A DNA stretch of 64,000 nucleotides, taken from contig NZ_WMID02000009.1 in NCBI RefSeq assembly GCF_009711165.2, positions 108,727 through 172,726 on the forward strand, read 5' to 3'. The notes under the pieces were generated by a model. It searched no databases, was not told the origin of the DNA, and was given only the letters and a program-made list of their open reading frames with translations. Source of the stretch: Flavobacterium sp. MC2016-06. GTDB taxonomy: Bacteria > Bacteroidota > Bacteroidia > Flavobacteriales > Flavobacteriaceae. Numbering within the stretch: position 1 is the stretch's first letter; each line of letters starts with the position of its first letter. Made by a program: the position numbers and the translations under genes. Below are positions 1 through 11,622 of this stretch, one piece after another.

Positions 1-2
1 AA

Positions 3-956
3 AAAAATGCAGCAGTTTCTGTAAAAGTATCTCCAGTAAAAACAGAACAAGTTTCATTAGATTTCGTAGCTAACGGAAACTTTCAGCCAATTCAAGAATT
101 AACTTTTTCTGCAGAGAAATCTGGAAAAGTAATTAGTGTTTTAGTTAAAGAAGGAGATTACGTAAGAGTAGGTCAGGCTTTATTGACTGTAAGAGGAGAT
201 GTAATTAATGTAAATGCGCAGCAAGCACAGGCTGCTTATCAAAATGCACAATCTGATTACAGCAGATACGAAAATGCTTTTAAAACAGGCGGTGTTACAA
301 AACAACAATTAGATCAAGCAAAACTAGCTTTAACAAATGCACAGTCTAATTATACACAAGCTAAAATTAATGTTGGAGATACTAGAGTAAAAGCTCCAAT
401 AAACGGATTCATCAATAAAAAATACATTGAACCGGGATCTATCTTAACAGGTATGCCAGCAACTGCATTGTTTGATATCGTAAATGTTTCTAAATTAAAA
501 TTAGTAGTTACAGTAAACGAAAATCAAGTAGCAAGTTTAAAATTAGGAAACCATATTAATGTAACCGCTAGTGTTTATCCTGATAAAACTTTCCCTGGGA
601 AAATTACTTTTATTGCTGCAAAAGCAGATGAGTCTTTAAACTTTCCTGTTGAAATTGAAATCACAAACAATGCTAACAACGACCTAAAAGCGGGTATGTA
701 CGGAACTGCAAATTTTGCATCAAACCAACAAAAACAAAACTTGATGGTTGTACCTAGAAATGCATTTGTAGGAAGTGTGAGCAGCAACCAGATTTTTGTA
801 GTTCAAAATGGTATTGCAAAATTAAGAAAAGTAACTGCTGGAAGAATTTTGGGTGATCAAGTAGAAATCATCAACGGATTATCTGACGGAGAAACTGTAA
901 TTGTTACAGGTCAAATTAACTTACAAGACGGAAATACAGTAGAAATTATTAAATAA
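3..956 (+). CDS. RND efflux periplasmic adaptor subunit (5' end outside window)
   Basis: Membrane-fusion (HlyD/AcrA-type) adaptor that links an inner-membrane RND pump to an outer-membrane channel. The frame is open from base 3, so the N-terminus and lipoprotein or signal region are missing; the internal ATG at 183 is not the true start. The visible part has a lipoyl-like half motif (GKVISVLVKEGDYVRVGQ), an alpha-hairpin coiled coil rich in Gln and Ala, the second lipoyl half (VKAPINGFI) and the beta-barrel and membrane-proximal domains ending at EIIK. It stops 30 bp before the RND permease on the same strand, the usual operon order. Substrate cannot be read from the sequence. Confidence 0.93.
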   Translation, partial: KNAAVSVKVSPVKTEQVSLDFVANGNFQPIQELTFSAEKSGKVISVLVKEGDYVRVGQALLTVRGDVINVNAQQAQAAYQNAQSDYSRYENAFKTGGVTKQQLDQAKLALTNAQSNYTQAKINVGDTRVKAPINGFINKKYIEPGSILTGMPATALFDIVNVSKLKLVVTVNENQVASLKLGNHINVTASVYPDKTFPGKITFIAAKADESLNFPVEIEITNNANNDLKAGMYGTANFASNQQKQNLMVVPRNAFVGSVSSNQIFVVQNGIAKLRKVTAGRILGDQVEIINGLSDGETVIVTGQINLQDGNTVEIIK

Positions 957-986
957 TTGATTTTTAATAATCAACAATAAAGATAT

Positions 987-3900
987 ATGAAATTAGCCGA
1001 AATATCGATAAAACGTCCGTCGTTAGTAATTGTATTGTTTACAATTCTGACTCTTGGTGGATTGTTCAGCTACAGCCAGTTAGGGTATGAGCTGATCCCG
1101 AAATTTGAACAAAACGTTATTACCATTTCTACTATTTATCCTGGAGCTTCTCCAAGTGAGGTAGAAAATACAGTAACCAAGAAAATTGAAGATGCGATTG
1201 CGTCCTTAGAAAATATCAAGAAAATTGACTCTAAATCGTACGAGAGTTTGTCTATCGTATCGATTACGTTGACTTCTAATGCGAAGGTCGATTTTTCTAT
1301 GAATGATGCACAGCGTAAAATAAACGCAATCATTAGTGATTTACCAGATGATGCTAAAACACCAGCATTAACCAAATTCTCGCTGAGTGATTTACCAATT
1401 ATGACGCTTGGTGCTAATGGAAAAATGGACGAAGCTGCGTTTTACGACTTAATTGATAAAAAAATTGCTCCGGTTTTATCTCGTGTTACGGGTGTGGCGC
1501 AGGTAAATATTATTGGTGGACAAGAACGTGAGATTCAAGTAAATCTTGATGCCTTAAAAATGCAGGGTTACGGACTTTCTATTCCGCAGGTACAGCAGAC
1601 TATTTTAACGTCTAACTTAGATTTCCCTACAGGAAATATTCAAACACGTGATCAAAAAATATTAATTCGTTTAGCGGGTAAATATAAAAGTGTTGCAGAA
1701 TTAAGAAATTTAGTGGTTTCTTCTCAAAACGGAATTCAAATTCGTTTAAGTGATATTGCAGACGTTCAGGATACTCAGAAAATTGCTGAAAAAATATCTC
1801 GTGTCGATCAAAAAAGTGCGATTGTTTTACAAATTATCAAACAATCTGATGCAAATGCGGTTGCAGTAAGTGAGCAATTATTGAAAACAATTAAGACTCT
1901 TGAAACTGATTATAAAACAAATCAATTAAAACTTGAAGTAGCAAAAGACAGTACAATCTTTACTTTAGAAGCGGCAGATTCTGTTGTACACGATTTATTG
2001 ATTGCCGTTGTTTTGGTGGCACTTGTAATGTTGTTCTTCTTGCACAGTATTAGAAACTCATTGATTGTAATGGTCTCTATTCCTGCCTCTTTGATCGCTA
2101 CCTTTATTGGTATTTATTTAATGGGATATACATTAAACTTAATGAGTTTACTTGGATTATCTCTTGTTGTAGGTATTCTGGTCGATGATGCGATTGTGGT
2201 CCTCGAGAATATTTACAGGCACATGGAAATGGGTAAAAGTAAAATTCGTGCTTCGTATGATGGAACTGCTGAAATTGGCGGAACTGTAACGTCTATTACA
2301 TTAGTAATTGTTGTGGTATTCCTGCCTATTGCAATGAGTTCTGGTTTAGTTTCTAATATTATTACACAATTTTGTGTTACCGTAATTATTTCGACTTTAC
2401 TATCACTTTTAGCTTCATTTACAATTATCCCTTGGTTATCATCTCGTTATGGTAAATTAGAGCATATTGAAGGAAAGAATTTATTTGGAAGAATCATTCT
2501 TGGTTTCGAAAGTTATTTAACTCGTTTTACGGACTGGGTTTCAGAATTACTGACTTGGTGTTTAGATCATTATGTTAAAACGATTCTTGTAGTTCTAGTA
2601 TTGTTTTTTGGTTCTACAATGGGATTAGTTGGTGGAGGTTTCATCGGTGGAGAGTTCTTTGCAGCATCTGATAGTGGTGAGTTTTTAGTTCAGATCGAAA
2701 TGCCGAAAGACGCTTCGTTAGAGCAAACTAACTTTATGACACAAAAAGCAGAAGCCTTTTTGAAAACGCAAGAATATGTTCACAGTCAAATTACAACTGT
2801 AGGACAAACTTCTGAAGGACTTGGAGCATCACAGGCAACAGCTTACAAAGCGGAAATTGATGTTAAAATGATCGAACAAAAAGATCGTACTGACGGAGCT
2901 TCTGTATATGCAGCTAAAATTAAACGTAAATTAGAAAAAGTATTAGTTGGAGCCAAAGTAAAAACGGTTCCAGTTGGTATCTTAGGAACTGCTGATAATG
3001 CAACTTTAGGATTAATCGTAACGGGACCTTCTACAGAAAGTGCTATGGCTTTTGCAAAATTAGCTGAAGCTGAATTAAGAACGATTCCTGGTACAACTGA
3101 GATTAAATTAACGGTTGAGGATGGAAATCCTGAGATTAACGTAAAAGTAGATCGTGATAAAATGGCTGCTTTAGGATTAACGCTTCAAACAGTTGGTTTA
3201 ACCATGCAGACTGCTTACAGTGGTAATACAGATGGTAAATTTAGAGCTGGAGAATACGAATACGATATCAACATTAGATACAATTCTTTTGATAGAAAAA
3301 GTATTACCGATGTTAGTAATTTGATTTTTATTAATGCAGCTGGACAACAAATTAAATTGTCACAATTTGCAACGATTACAGAAGGTTCGGGACCTAGCCA
3401 GTTAGAGCGTAGAGATAAAACGGCTTCGGTAACGGTACAAGGACAAAACGTTGGGGTTGCTTCTGGAACAATTGTTACACAATGGCAGGCAAAATTAGAT
3501 AAACTTAAAAAACCAGTAGGTGTAAGTTATATCTGGGGTGGTGATCAAGAAAACCAAAGTGAAGGTTTTGGTACTTTAGGAATCGCTTTATTGGCTGCTA
3601 TTATCTTGGTTTACCTTGTAATGGTAGGACTTTATGATAGTTTCGTTCACCCGTTTGTTGTATTGTTTGCAATTCCGTTATCATTTATTGGAGCGATGTT
3701 AGCATTAGCATTAACAAATAATACATTAAACATCTTTACGATCTTAGGTATCATCATGCTGATTGGTCTGGTGTGTAAGAATGCGATCATGCTTGTCGAT
3801 TATACCAACCAGCGAAGAGCTGCAGGAGAATCGATTAGAACAGCATTGATTCAAGCAAATCACGCACGTTTACGTCCGATCTTGATGACAACAATTGCGA

Positions 3901-4163
3901 TGGTATTTGGTATGTTCCCAATTGCATTAGCATCTGGAGCTGGAGCTGAGTGGAAAAACGGTCTTGCTTGGGTAATTATCGGAGGATTAATTTCTTCTTT
4001 ATTCTTAACCTTGATTGTAGTTCCTGTAATCTATAACATCATGGAGAAAATCATTCATAAATTCTCTAACGGAGAAAAAATCGATTACGAAGCTGAAATG
4101 GTTGCTGATTATGAGCATACAGAATTAAGCGAAGACGGTTTTAATCCGAAACATACACATTAA
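987..4163 (+). CDS. RND efflux transporter permease subunit
   Basis: Inner-membrane proton-driven RND pump of 1058 residues, the normal length for the AcrB/MexB-like HAE family. TM1 is at residues about 10-30. A TM4-type motif with paired aspartates ([13 protein letters not shown]) near residue 400 is the proton relay, and the TM10/11 motif [14 protein letters not shown] lies near residue 930. Two large periplasmic loops separate the TM blocks as expected. It follows the adaptor gene by 30 bp. No outer-membrane TolC-type gene follows, so that part would be upstream of the window or elsewhere. The Asp pair argues for drug or organic export rather than a degenerate homologue; substrate is unknown. 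Confidence 0.95.
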   Translation: MKLAEISIKRPSLVIVLFTILTLGGLFSYSQLGYELIPKFEQNVITISTIYPGASPSEVENTVTKKIEDAIASLENIKKIDSKSYESLSIVSITLTSNAKVDFSMNDAQRKINAIISDLPDDAKTPALTKFSLSDLPIMTLGANGKMDEAAFYDLIDKKIAPVLSRVTGVAQVNIIGGQEREIQVNLDALKMQGYGLSIPQVQQTILTSNLDFPTGNIQTRDQKILIRLAGKYKSVAELRNLVVSSQNGIQIRLSDIADVQDTQKIAEKISRVDQKSAIVLQIIKQSDANAVAVSEQLLKTIKTLETDYKTNQLKLEVAKDSTIFTLEAADSVVHDLLIAVVLVALVMLFFLHSIRNSLIVMVSIPASLIATFIGIYLMGYTLNLMSLLGLSLVVGILVDDAIVVLENIYRHMEMGKSKIRASYDGTAEIGGTVTSITLVIVVVFLPIAMSSGLVSNIITQFCVTVIISTLLSLLASFTIIPWLSSRYGKLEHIEGKNLFGRIILGFESYLTRFTDWVSELLTWCLDHYVKTILVVLVLFFGSTMGLVGGGFIGGEFFAASDSGEFLVQIEMPKDASLEQTNFMTQKAEAFLKTQEYVHSQITTVGQTSEGLGASQATAYKAEIDVKMIEQKDRTDGASVYAAKIKRKLEKVLVGAKVKTVPVGILGTADNATLGLIVTGPSTESAMAFAKLAEAELRTIPGTTEIKLTVEDGNPEINVKVDRDKMAALGLTLQTVGLTMQTAYSGNTDGKFRAGEYEYDINIRYNSFDRKSITDVSNLIFINAAGQQIKLSQFATITEGSGPSQLERRDKTASVTVQGQNVGVASGTIVTQWQAKLDKLKKPVGVSYIWGGDQENQSEGFGTLGIALLAAIILVYLVMVGLYDSFVHPFVVLFAIPLSFIGAMLALALTNNTLNIFTILGIIMLIGLVCKNAIMLVDYTNQRRAAGESIRTALIQANHARLRPILMTTIAMVFGMFPIALASGAGAEWKNGLAWVIIGGLISSLFLTLIVVPVIYNIMEKIIHKFSNGEKIDYEAEMVADYEHTELSEDGFNPKHTH

Positions 4164-4168
4164 AAAAA

Positions 4169-4202
4169 TTAAATTTCAATTTTTTTAAATTCCAAATTCC
4201 AA
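4169..4202. repeat. 34-bp dispersed repeat built on AAATTCCAA, copy 1
   Basis: AT-rich 34-bp unit starting 6 bp after the permease stop. It differs at one position from the copy at 46015-46048. Further copies are at 25412-25445 and 46554-46587, the latter in inverse orientation. Each copy contains three AAATTCCAA-like 9-mers and lies at or very near a gene end. Function unknown. Confidence 0.75.
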
Positions 4203-4240
4203 AAATCCCGAATTCCTTAAATTGGAATTTGGGATTTTTT
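4201..4240 (+). terminator. Rho-independent-type terminator after the RND pump
   Basis: The inverted repeat AAAAATCCC ... GGGATTTTT, with an inner AATTCC/GGAATT stem, is followed by a run of ten T. It would end transcription of the adaptor-permease operon before the MFS gene. Confidence 0.7.
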
Positions 4241-4273
4241 TTTTGTTTATTTGTATCTCATCTAAAAACTACT

Positions 4274-5512
4274 ATGCTACAAAAAAATAAGTCTGCCGCG
4301 ATTGGTTTTATTTTTATAACCATGTTAATTGACATTACCGGATGGGGAATTATCATACCCGTAATTCCAAAATTGATAGAAGAGTTAATTCACGGCGATA
4401 TTAGCGAAGCCGCTAAAATTGGCGGCTGGTTAACTTTCGCGTATGCGATAACTCAGTTTGTTTTTGCACCTGTTATTGGAAATTTAAGTGATAAATATGG
4501 TAGAAGACCTATTATATTAATTTCGCTTTTTGGATTTTCATTAGATTATTTGCTGCTTGCTTTTTCTCCAACAATTGCCTGGCTGTTTATAGGCCGAATT
4601 ATTGCAGGAATCACTGGAGCAAGTATCACAACTGCTTCGGCTTATATTGCAGATGTGAGTACTGCCGAAAATAGAGCTAAGAACTTCGGTTTAATTGGTG
4701 CTGCTTTTGGTTTAGGATTTATTATTGGTCCTGTTATTGGCGGTTTATTAGGTCAATACGGTTCAAGAGTTCCGTTTTATGCTGCAGCCGTTTTGTGTAT
4801 GGTTAACTTTCTGTATGGATTTTTTATTTTACCGGAATCACTTAAAAAAGAACATCGCAGAGAATTTGACTGGAAACGTGCAAACCCTATTGGTGCTATT
4901 TTAGGGTTAAGAAAACACCCAACTTTAATTGGATTAATTTCAGCTATATTTTTATTATATGTCGGCTCACATGCTGTACAAAGTAATTGGAGTTTCTTTA
5001 CCATTTATCAATTCAATTGGGACGAACGAATGATCGGAATTTCTCTTGGAATAATTGGTTTATTAGTTGGGGTTGTACAAGGAGGATTAGTGCGCTGGAT
5101 TAATCCGAAATTAGGAAACGAAAGAAGTATTTATATTGGTTTAGCCTTATACACCATCGGAATGTTGTTATTTGCTTTTGCTACAGAAAGCTGGATGATG
5201 TTTGTCTTTTTAATTCCGTATTGTCTTGGTGGCATTGCTGGCCCAGCATTGCAATCTGTCGTGGCTAGTAAAGTATCACCAAGCGAACAAGGTGAAATTC
5301 AAGGAACATTAACGAGTTTAATGAGTGCGTCTGCAATTATTGGTCCGCCCATGATGGCGAACACATTTTACTTTTTTACGCATAGCGATGCACCTTTCAA
5401 ATTTGCAGGAGCACCTTTTATATTAGGAGGAATTTTGATGTTATTGAGTACAATTGTTGCTTATTTTTCATTAAAGAAACATGTTGCTCCAAAAACAGAA
5501 AACAATCAATAA
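4274..5512 (+). CDS. MFS transporter, TetA/TCR-like
   Basis: Major facilitator with about 12 membrane segments (412 residues from this start). The loop 2-3 motif [14 protein letters not shown] is the classic MFS motif A, and the start ([15 protein letters not shown]) plus [21 protein letters not shown] resemble the tetracycline-resistance (TCR/TetA) subfamily. I chose the ATG at 4274 (MLQKNKSAA). The upstream TTG at 4229 would put codons inside the preceding terminator T-run and add a non-MFS-like extension. Substrate is not determined; TCR-like proteins in environmental Flavobacteria are often general exporters and not proven tetracycline pumps. It converges with the SprB-repeat gene. Confidence 0.88.
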   Translation: MLQKNKSAAIGFIFITMLIDITGWGIIIPVIPKLIEELIHGDISEAAKIGGWLTFAYAITQFVFAPVIGNLSDKYGRRPIILISLFGFSLDYLLLAFSPTIAWLFIGRIIAGITGASITTASAYIADVSTAENRAKNFGLIGAAFGLGFIIGPVIGGLLGQYGSRVPFYAAAVLCMVNFLYGFFILPESLKKEHRREFDWKRANPIGAILGLRKHPTLIGLISAIFLLYVGSHAVQSNWSFFTIYQFNWDERMIGISLGIIGLLVGVVQGGLVRWINPKLGNERSIYIGLALYTIGMLLFAFATESWMMFVFLIPYCLGGIAGPALQSVVASKVSPSEQGEIQGTLTSLMSASAIIGPPMMANTFYFFTHSDAPFKFAGAPFILGGILMLLSTIVAYFSLKKHVAPKTENNQ

Positions 5513-5532
5513 CAGCCTATATTTTGATAAAG

Positions 5533-5568
5533 AAAAAGCCTTCATTTTGGTAAATGAAGGCTTTTTTT
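5533..5568. terminator. Bidirectional hairpin terminator
   Basis: AAAAAGCCTTCATTT pairs with AAATGAAGGCTTTTTTT across a short loop, with A and T tracts on the two sides. It sits between the convergent MFS gene and the SprB-repeat gene and can serve both. Confidence 0.85.
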
Positions 5569-5585
5569 ATTGAAAGTTAGAACGC

Positions 5586-8500
5586 TTATTCTTTAATAAT
5601 TTTCATTGATTTTTCTTTTCCGTCAGATTTTACATTTAAGAGGTAAACACCTGTTGAAAGATGTGATAAGTCAATCTCAGAATGAGTACTATTTATCTTT
5701 TTAAATAAAACAGATTCCCCTGAAACAGTAAAGATTTGAACCTCATCAATTACAGAAGTATGATTAACTGTTAATATGTTTTTTACTGGATTAGGATAAA
5801 ATTTGAAACCAGATAAAGCAAAATCAGGTGTAGAAAGTGATCCATTTAATTTGGCTGTCACAGCAAGACGATTTTTACTTTCAATTCCGTTGATAGTTTG
5901 AGAAGCATAATAGGTTGTACCATTGACTAAAATAGTTGATAGAGGTAGAGCAGTTTCTAAAGTTTTATTTGTTGGAGTATTTTGAGAACTATACCATTTT
6001 ATGTTTTCTCCTTCAACCGTAATAGCAGCTAAAGTTTGTCCAAGTTTAAATTCGTAAACAATCGCATTTTCACTTTCGCCTTCTACAATTGGTGCTGGCG
6101 GATCTATTGAAATATAGAACATTACAATACATCCATTTTCATCGCGCGCCATTATTTGATAAACACCAGGTACTAAATCTGAAAAGGTATTGTTATTTGA
6201 AAATTCATATAAACCAGGAGAAATTGCAAACATGATTGTTCCTGTTCCTCCTTGAGCATTTATAGTTGCAGTTTGATTCTGAACATTAATAACTGCGGTT
6301 AGTGGAGATACTGGTTGAGATATTGTATTTGTTACTATTGACATACATCCATTAGCATCCTTTACAGTTGTATTATATGTGCCAGCATTTAAATTACTAA
6401 AAGTATCATTAGACTGAAATGGACTGCCATTAATTGAATAAAGATAAGGTGCCTGTCCTCCCATTGCCATAACTCTAATTACACCAGAGCTATCTCCATA
6501 ACAGCGTATAGTATTTATTATTTGAGCTGTAATTACAGGAGCACTCACTTGATTAATAACTGCCTGCATAGATGTTGTAATATTTTGAGCATCTCGAACC
6601 ATTATCATGTAATTACCTGGATACAAATTAGTAAATACATTTGTACTTCTATATGTAGCCCCATTGTCTAATGAATATTGATATGGAGTTGTACCTCCCG
6701 TTGCATTTATCGTTATCGTTGCTCCAGCATTGCAAGTAGCTGATGTTGCAGTATAAGTTGCAGAAAGTGCAGGTTGTTTTACAATAGTTATAGCGCCTGG
6801 TGAAAATTCACAATTACTAGAATCGATAATTTTTACAATGTAAACACCAGAAGACAGATTGTTAAATACATTTGATGTTTGATAACCAATGATTGGTACT
6901 CCATTGCTATTTCCAAGTGAATAGATATACGGAGCAGTTCCTCCATTTGCATTTACAGTAATAGTATTATTGGTAACCACAGCCGTTGATGTTAATTGAT
7001 TAGGCTGACTTATTCTAACTGATACTATTGACTTACAAGCATAAGAATCCTTTACTGTAATAGTATAATCTCCAGCTTTCAGATTATTAAATACGTTTCC
7101 TTCCTGATAGATCAAATCATCCAGCGAATAGGTAAATGGTGCTTTTCCTCCAGAAGTATTTACTATAACTGAACCATTGTTATTGCCAAAACAAGTTACA
7201 TTCGAAATATACTGCGCAGTAATCGATGGTGGAATTGCAGCTCCAATAGTTAAGGACGCAAATGCTATAGTTCCTTTCGCATCTTTTACACGTGCAACAT
7301 AAGGACCTGGATTTAATACAGCTGTGTTTGAAGTTGTATAAGTTGCTCCATTATCAAATGAATATTGATAAGGGGGGTTACCTCCAACTGCGTATGCAGT
7401 TACTGTTCCTGTAGGAGTGTAACATGTTGCAGGAGTTTCTGATGTTGCCAGGTTAAGTGGTGTTGTCTCGGGAATAATTATGTTCTGTTGTAATGACGTA
7501 CAGTTTCTTGAATCATTAATTATTATATTGTAAACACCCCCAGGGAGATCATTAAAGACATTAGATGTTTGAGGCGATCCTATTGACGTGCCATAATAAT
7601 CTTGAAGTGTATAGGTATAAGGAGCAGTTCCACCTGTTGCATTCACAGTAATTGTTTCGTATTCAACCGCAGCTGTAGATGCGAGTACAGCAGGTTGTGA
7701 TATTGTGTAAGTCATGTTGGAAATACATTCGTTACTGTCTTTTACTCTTATCATGAAAGTACCTGGAAAAAGATTTGTAAAAGTAGCACTAGATTGAAAA
7801 GGACCCAAATTAAATGAATAAAGATATGGTGCTTTTCCTCCTACAGGAATTACTTGTATTACAGCATCATTACTGCCATAACATTTTACAGGAGAAACAA
7901 GAGCAGTGGTAACTGTTATAGGATCTAAAGGAGCCAAAACGGTTGAAAGACTAAAAATACGTCCCTGTGCATCTCTAACCTTCATTGCGTAATTTCCAGG
8001 AATTATACCTGTGACAACATTTGAAGAAGAATAATTAGCTCCATTATTAAAAGAATAAGAGTATGGTTTACTGCCTCCAACAGCATTTATAGTAATTGAT
8101 GGCGCTACGCTAGTACAGGTAATAGGTATTGTGACAGCAGTAGCAAAAAGGGCTGTTGAAGAAACTGTTATTCCAGTTTTAGTTGCTGTGCATCCTCTTG
8201 AGTCGGTGATAATTGCGCTGTAAGTTCCCATTGGTAAACCTGCAAAAACATTAGAATTTTTTGGAGGACTTAGTAATACGTCATTTTGATCTTTAATAGC
8301 AAAAAGATAAGGAAGAACCCCGCCAGAAGGAGTAATTGTTATTTTACCGTCAGTGATGAACGGTGTTGTACTATTTACAACAGTTGTATTCAATACTAAT
8401 ACAGCAGGCTGTGTTACTGAAAGTTTTATTGAACTTATGCACCCTGCCGCATCTTTTACGCTTGCAGTATATTGTCCAATTGATAAATTTGTAAAAATAT

Positions 8501-11500
8501 TAGTTGTGCTATATCCATTTCCTAGAGAATAAGTATAAGGTGCAGTTCCTCCGCTATTCACAGATATTTCTATCATTCCATTTTGAGCGCCATTACAGCT
8601 TATATGGGTAGTAACTGTTTTCATGCTTACGTTCGTATATGGTTTTAGATCATAACTAATCCAGCCTATGTTACCAAGAGCGTCTTTTACATAAAAATTA
8701 GTATTTCCAGCGGCTAAATTGACAGTATTATTGGTAGAATAAGTTTTCCCTGAATCATACGAATATTGATACGGAGCAGTTCCTCCAGAAGCATTAATAG
8801 TCATCGTGGCAGTACTATTTGTACAGCTTAAAGGTGTACTATTAACTGCATTTATTAAAATAGGAGTAGGTAATACAATTGCCACGTCTACATTTTCAGA
8901 TTTACACCCATTAGCATCTTTAACAGTTATAGAATAATTACCTGTGGGCAATCCATTATAGATTATTGCGGTGAGATCTTCAAACATTATCTCACCTGTA
9001 GCGCTTTTTTTTAAGGTATAATAATAAGGAGCAGTTCCTCCAGCTGGATTTACTTTTACGACTCCTCCAATTTGACCATTATTAGTATCGTATGAGACAT
9101 TTGCCGTCATAGTTACAGGAATATATGGTTTTACAATAATATGAGCTTGAGCTTCATTACCAATAGCATCCTCCATAAGTATAGAGTAAGTTCCTGCTGT
9201 TAAATTAGACAAACCAGGATTACTGCTTGTAAAAGTCGAGCCATTGTCATAGGAATAAAGATAAGGAGGTACACCACCAGAAGGATTTATAGTTAAGGAA
9301 GCAGTATTGTTTTGACAAGTTATAGGAGTTTTAACAGTATTCAAAATAATTGGGTTTGCCAGTGACAAGATTAGGTTATTGTTTTCTGCCTTACATCCAT
9401 TAGCATCTGTAACACTCATAGTGTAAGAACCGGCAAGCATGCCTTTAAAAACCTTAACACTAGAGTTATCAGCTATTATACTGCCTGTATCATTATTTCT
9501 TAAAGAATATTTATAAGGCGCAGTACCTCCAGAAGCACCTGCGAATATTGTTCCGCCTATTTGCCCGTCATTGTTTATTGTCTTAATGTCCAGACTCATT
9601 ACTAATGGAGCATCAGGCTGAGAAACTGCTGCCACAAAAGATCTGTCACAATTTGCGGCATCTTTAATAGTGATTATATAATTTCCAGCTTCTAAAGAAG
9701 CGAAAACATTATTTGTTGAAAATGAAGAACCATTTAGCGAATAAAGGTATGGAGCTGTACCGCCAGAAACAGCTGCAGTAATTTTTCCTGAAGCAGAACC
9801 ATAACAGGTTGCGTTGTTCGTATTTATTGTAGCTATTAAAGGCTCTGGTGGAGCAATTTTTTGAGACATACTTATCATACATCCCTGATTATCTGTTACG
9901 GTTATTTGATAATCTCCCGCAAATAAACCGCTAAAGACATTACTTGTTTGATAGCCGTTTCCAATTGAATAGATATAAGGTGGATTTCCTCCTATTGCTG
10001 TAACAGCAGCAATAGCACCATTACCATTGCATTCTAGAGGTTTAGTTATAGCTGTTGTCATTACTAATGGAGTGGCTGGCTCTACAATCAATTGTGTTGT
10101 GTAGATACAGTTGCCTGCATCTCTAATCCTTATAGTATATGATCCTGCATATATGTTAGTAAATAGATTTGAAGATTGGTAAGTTATCCCGTTATTTAAT
10201 GAATATTGATAAGGAGCTATACCGCCTGCAGCATTTACTGTAATTGTTGAGACAGGAGTACTAGAACATTGGCTAATTTTAGTATGAGTTACCGTTGCAG
10301 TTAAATTAATTAATGGAGCAACAACTATAGAATTTGTTACATCACAATTACCAGCATCTCTTGTGTTAATAATGTAGACTCCTGCTGTCAAATTAGAAAA
10401 AACATTAGCGGCCTGATAGGGGCTGCCATTTATTGAATATACATAAGGAGCTATTCCTCCCGATGACATAACACGTAATGTAGCATTACTTACACAATCT
10501 AATGGTTTTGTAATTACTGCTGATGTAACTAAAGCAGACGGAGTATTTATAGCAATTTGAGTTGGCGCCTCAAAATTCTGAGCATCCTTAACTTTTATTG
10601 CATAAGTTCCAGCAGGAAGATAATTAAAAACATTTGAAGACGTATAATTAACTCCGTTATTGATTGAATAACTGTATGGAGGTGTTCCTCCTGTTGCAGT
10701 AACTGTTATAGTTGACGTAGCCCCAAAACAATTTATAGCACTAGCTGTGGCAATTACAGCAAGAGGGGCTGGTGCCGAAATAACTATGTCGTTTTGTGTT
10801 GCGAAACATTCGTTAGTATCTTTAACATAAACTGTATAACTTCCTGGAGCTAAATTTGAAAAAATATAGCTAGCCTGATAATTAATTCCATCCAAAGAGT
10901 ATTGGTAAGGATAAGTCCCTCCATTCGCAATAATAGTTATGTTTTTATCTTCGATAAGAGGAATTATTGATATCGGTGTTGGCTGACTAAGAAAAGTATC
11001 AACCATTGCCGTACATCCAAGAGCATCAGTAACGCTGACATTGTAATATCCTGCAACTAAATTATTGTAGGAGTTAGTACCGGGTAGTGACTGTCCATTT
11101 AAGCTATAAACAAAAGGAGCTTTTCCTCCAGATGCGGTTGCATTTATAGATCCTGTTTCATCTTTACAAGTAATTGTCTTAGTTTCTATTGAAACTGCTA
11201 AAGGTGCATATAGAACCAAATTAAAATAATTTGTTGTAATAGTTCCGTTATTGTCTATTCTGGCATAAATAGTTTTAGAACCAGTAGAACTAGCATATTG
11301 ATTTGGCGCAGCAATTGCATTAGCATTATTATTTGCATCATCAAGACTTAAATGATAGCTGATAGTGGTTTCTGCAGGATTTAAATTCCCTAGTAAAAGA
11401 GGCTTATTAAGGTTTAAATTAAAATTAGTGTCACCTGCACAATGCTCAATATCATTAACTTGGGCATAAAATAAATTTGAAAGAAGAAAAAGAAAACAAA

Positions 11501-11516
11501 GTAGAGTTTTTTTCAT
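5586..11516 (-). CDS. Giant SprB-repeat surface protein with T9SS type A sorting domain
   Basis: Secreted or surface-attached protein of 1976 residues. It has an N-terminal signal peptide (MKKTLLCFLFLLSNLFYAQ), then about 22 consecutive repeats of 75-90 residues with the SprB-repeat signature GG-x-PY-x-YS ... AG-x-Y-x-x-x-x-x-D-x-x-GC. The C-terminal 80 residues form a T9SS type A sorting domain (FYPNPVKNILTV ... STGVYLLNVKSDGKEKSMKIIKE), so export by the type IX system is expected. SprB itself (about 6500 residues in F. johnsoniae) is the mobile gliding adhesin; this shorter relative is more likely an auxiliary adhesin or matrix protein. It is the last gene of the minus-strand CHAT/retropepsin group, 106 bp after the protease gene, with a possible own promoter at 11543-11550. 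Confidence 0.93.
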   Translation of the reverse strand: MKKTLLCFLFLLSNLFYAQVNDIEHCAGDTNFNLNLNKPLLLGNLNPAETTISYHLSLDDANNNANAIAAPNQYASSTGSKTIYARIDNNGTITTNYFNLVLYAPLAVSIETKTITCKDETGSINATASGGKAPFVYSLNGQSLPGTNSYNNLVAGYYNVSVTDALGCTAMVDTFLSQPTPISIIPLIEDKNITIIANGGTYPYQYSLDGINYQASYIFSNLAPGSYTVYVKDTNECFATQNDIVISAPAPLAVIATASAINCFGATSTITVTATGGTPPYSYSINNGVNYTSSNVFNYLPAGTYAIKVKDAQNFEAPTQIAINTPSALVTSAVITKPLDCVSNATLRVMSSGGIAPYVYSINGSPYQAANVFSNLTAGVYIINTRDAGNCDVTNSIVVAPLINLTATVTHTKISQCSSTPVSTITVNAAGGIAPYQYSLNNGITYQSSNLFTNIYAGSYTIRIRDAGNCIYTTQLIVEPATPLVMTTAITKPLECNGNGAIAAVTAIGGNPPYIYSIGNGYQTSNVFSGLFAGDYQITVTDNQGCMISMSQKIAPPEPLIATINTNNATCYGSASGKITAAVSGGTAPYLYSLNGSSFSTNNVFASLEAGNYIITIKDAANCDRSFVAAVSQPDAPLVMSLDIKTINNDGQIGGTIFAGASGGTAPYKYSLRNNDTGSIIADNSSVKVFKGMLAGSYTMSVTDANGCKAENNNLILSLANPIILNTVKTPITCQNNTASLTINPSGGVPPYLYSYDNGSTFTSSNPGLSNLTAGTYSILMEDAIGNEAQAHIIVKPYIPVTMTANVSYDTNNGQIGGVVKVNPAGGTAPYYYTLKKSATGEIMFEDLTAIIYNGLPTGNYSITVKDANGCKSENVDVAIVLPTPILINAVNSTPLSCTNSTATMTINASGGTAPYQYSYDSGKTYSTNNTVNLAAGNTNFYVKDALGNIGWISYDLKPYTNVSMKTVTTHISCNGAQNGMIEISVNSGGTAPYTYSLGNGYSTTNIFTNLSIGQYTASVKDAAGCISSIKLSVTQPAVLVLNTTVVNSTTPFITDGKITITPSGGVLPYLFAIKDQNDVLLSPPKNSNVFAGLPMGTYSAIITDSRGCTATKTGITVSSTALFATAVTIPITCTSVAPSITINAVGGSKPYSYSFNNGANYSSSNVVTGIIPGNYAMKVRDAQGRIFSLSTVLAPLDPITVTTALVSPVKCYGSNDAVIQVIPVGGKAPYLYSFNLGPFQSSATFTNLFPGTFMIRVKDSNECISNMTYTISQPAVLASTAAVEYETITVNATGGTAPYTYTLQDYYGTSIGSPQTSNVFNDLPGGVYNIIINDSRNCTSLQQNIIIPETTPLNLATSETPATCYTPTGTVTAYAVGGNPPYQYSFDNGATYTTSNTAVLNPGPYVARVKDAKGTIAFASLTIGAAIPPSITAQYISNVTCFGNNNGSVIVNTSGGKAPFTYSLDDLIYQEGNVFNNLKAGDYTITVKDSYACKSIVSVRISQPNQLTSTAVVTNNTITVNANGGTAPYIYSLGNSNGVPIIGYQTSNVFNNLSSGVYIVKIIDSSNCEFSPGAITIVKQPALSATYTATSATCNAGATITINATGGTTPYQYSLDNGATYRSTNVFTNLYPGNYMIMVRDAQNITTSMQAVINQVSAPVITAQIINTIRCYGDSSGVIRVMAMGGQAPYLYSINGSPFQSNDTFSNLNAGTYNTTVKDANGCMSIVTNTISQPVSPLTAVINVQNQTATINAQGGTGTIMFAISPGLYEFSNNNTFSDLVPGVYQIMARDENGCIVMFYISIDPPAPIVEGESENAIVYEFKLGQTLAAITVEGENIKWYSSQNTPTNKTLETALPLSTILVNGTTYYASQTINGIESKNRLAVTAKLNGSLSTPDFALSGFKFYPNPVKNILTVNHTSVIDEVQIFTVSGESVLFKKINSTHSEIDLSHLSTGVYLLNVKSDGKEKSMKIIKE

Positions 11517-11542
11517 AAAAATATATTTGTTAAATAGCCTAA

Positions 11543-11550
11543 CAAATATA
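11543..11550 (-). promoter_or_regulatory. Candidate -7 box for the SprB-repeat gene
   Basis: On the minus strand this reads TATATTTG, matching the Bacteroidota TAnnTTTG consensus, 27 bp ahead of the start codon. No good TTG -33 element is seen at the usual spacing, so support is weak. Confidence 0.35.
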
Positions 11551-11622
11551 ACAGAATAAATATTGTTAAAATTAAGGTTTCCCGTAAAAGCGTAAAAAAA
11601 TTGAAAGCCAAAGTGAAAACTT

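Noticed and set aside
4229..4273. Longer N-terminus of the MFS transporter from a TTG
   Set aside because: The TTG lies within the terminator hairpin and T-run, and the added residues ([15 protein letters not shown]) do not resemble the family N-terminus.
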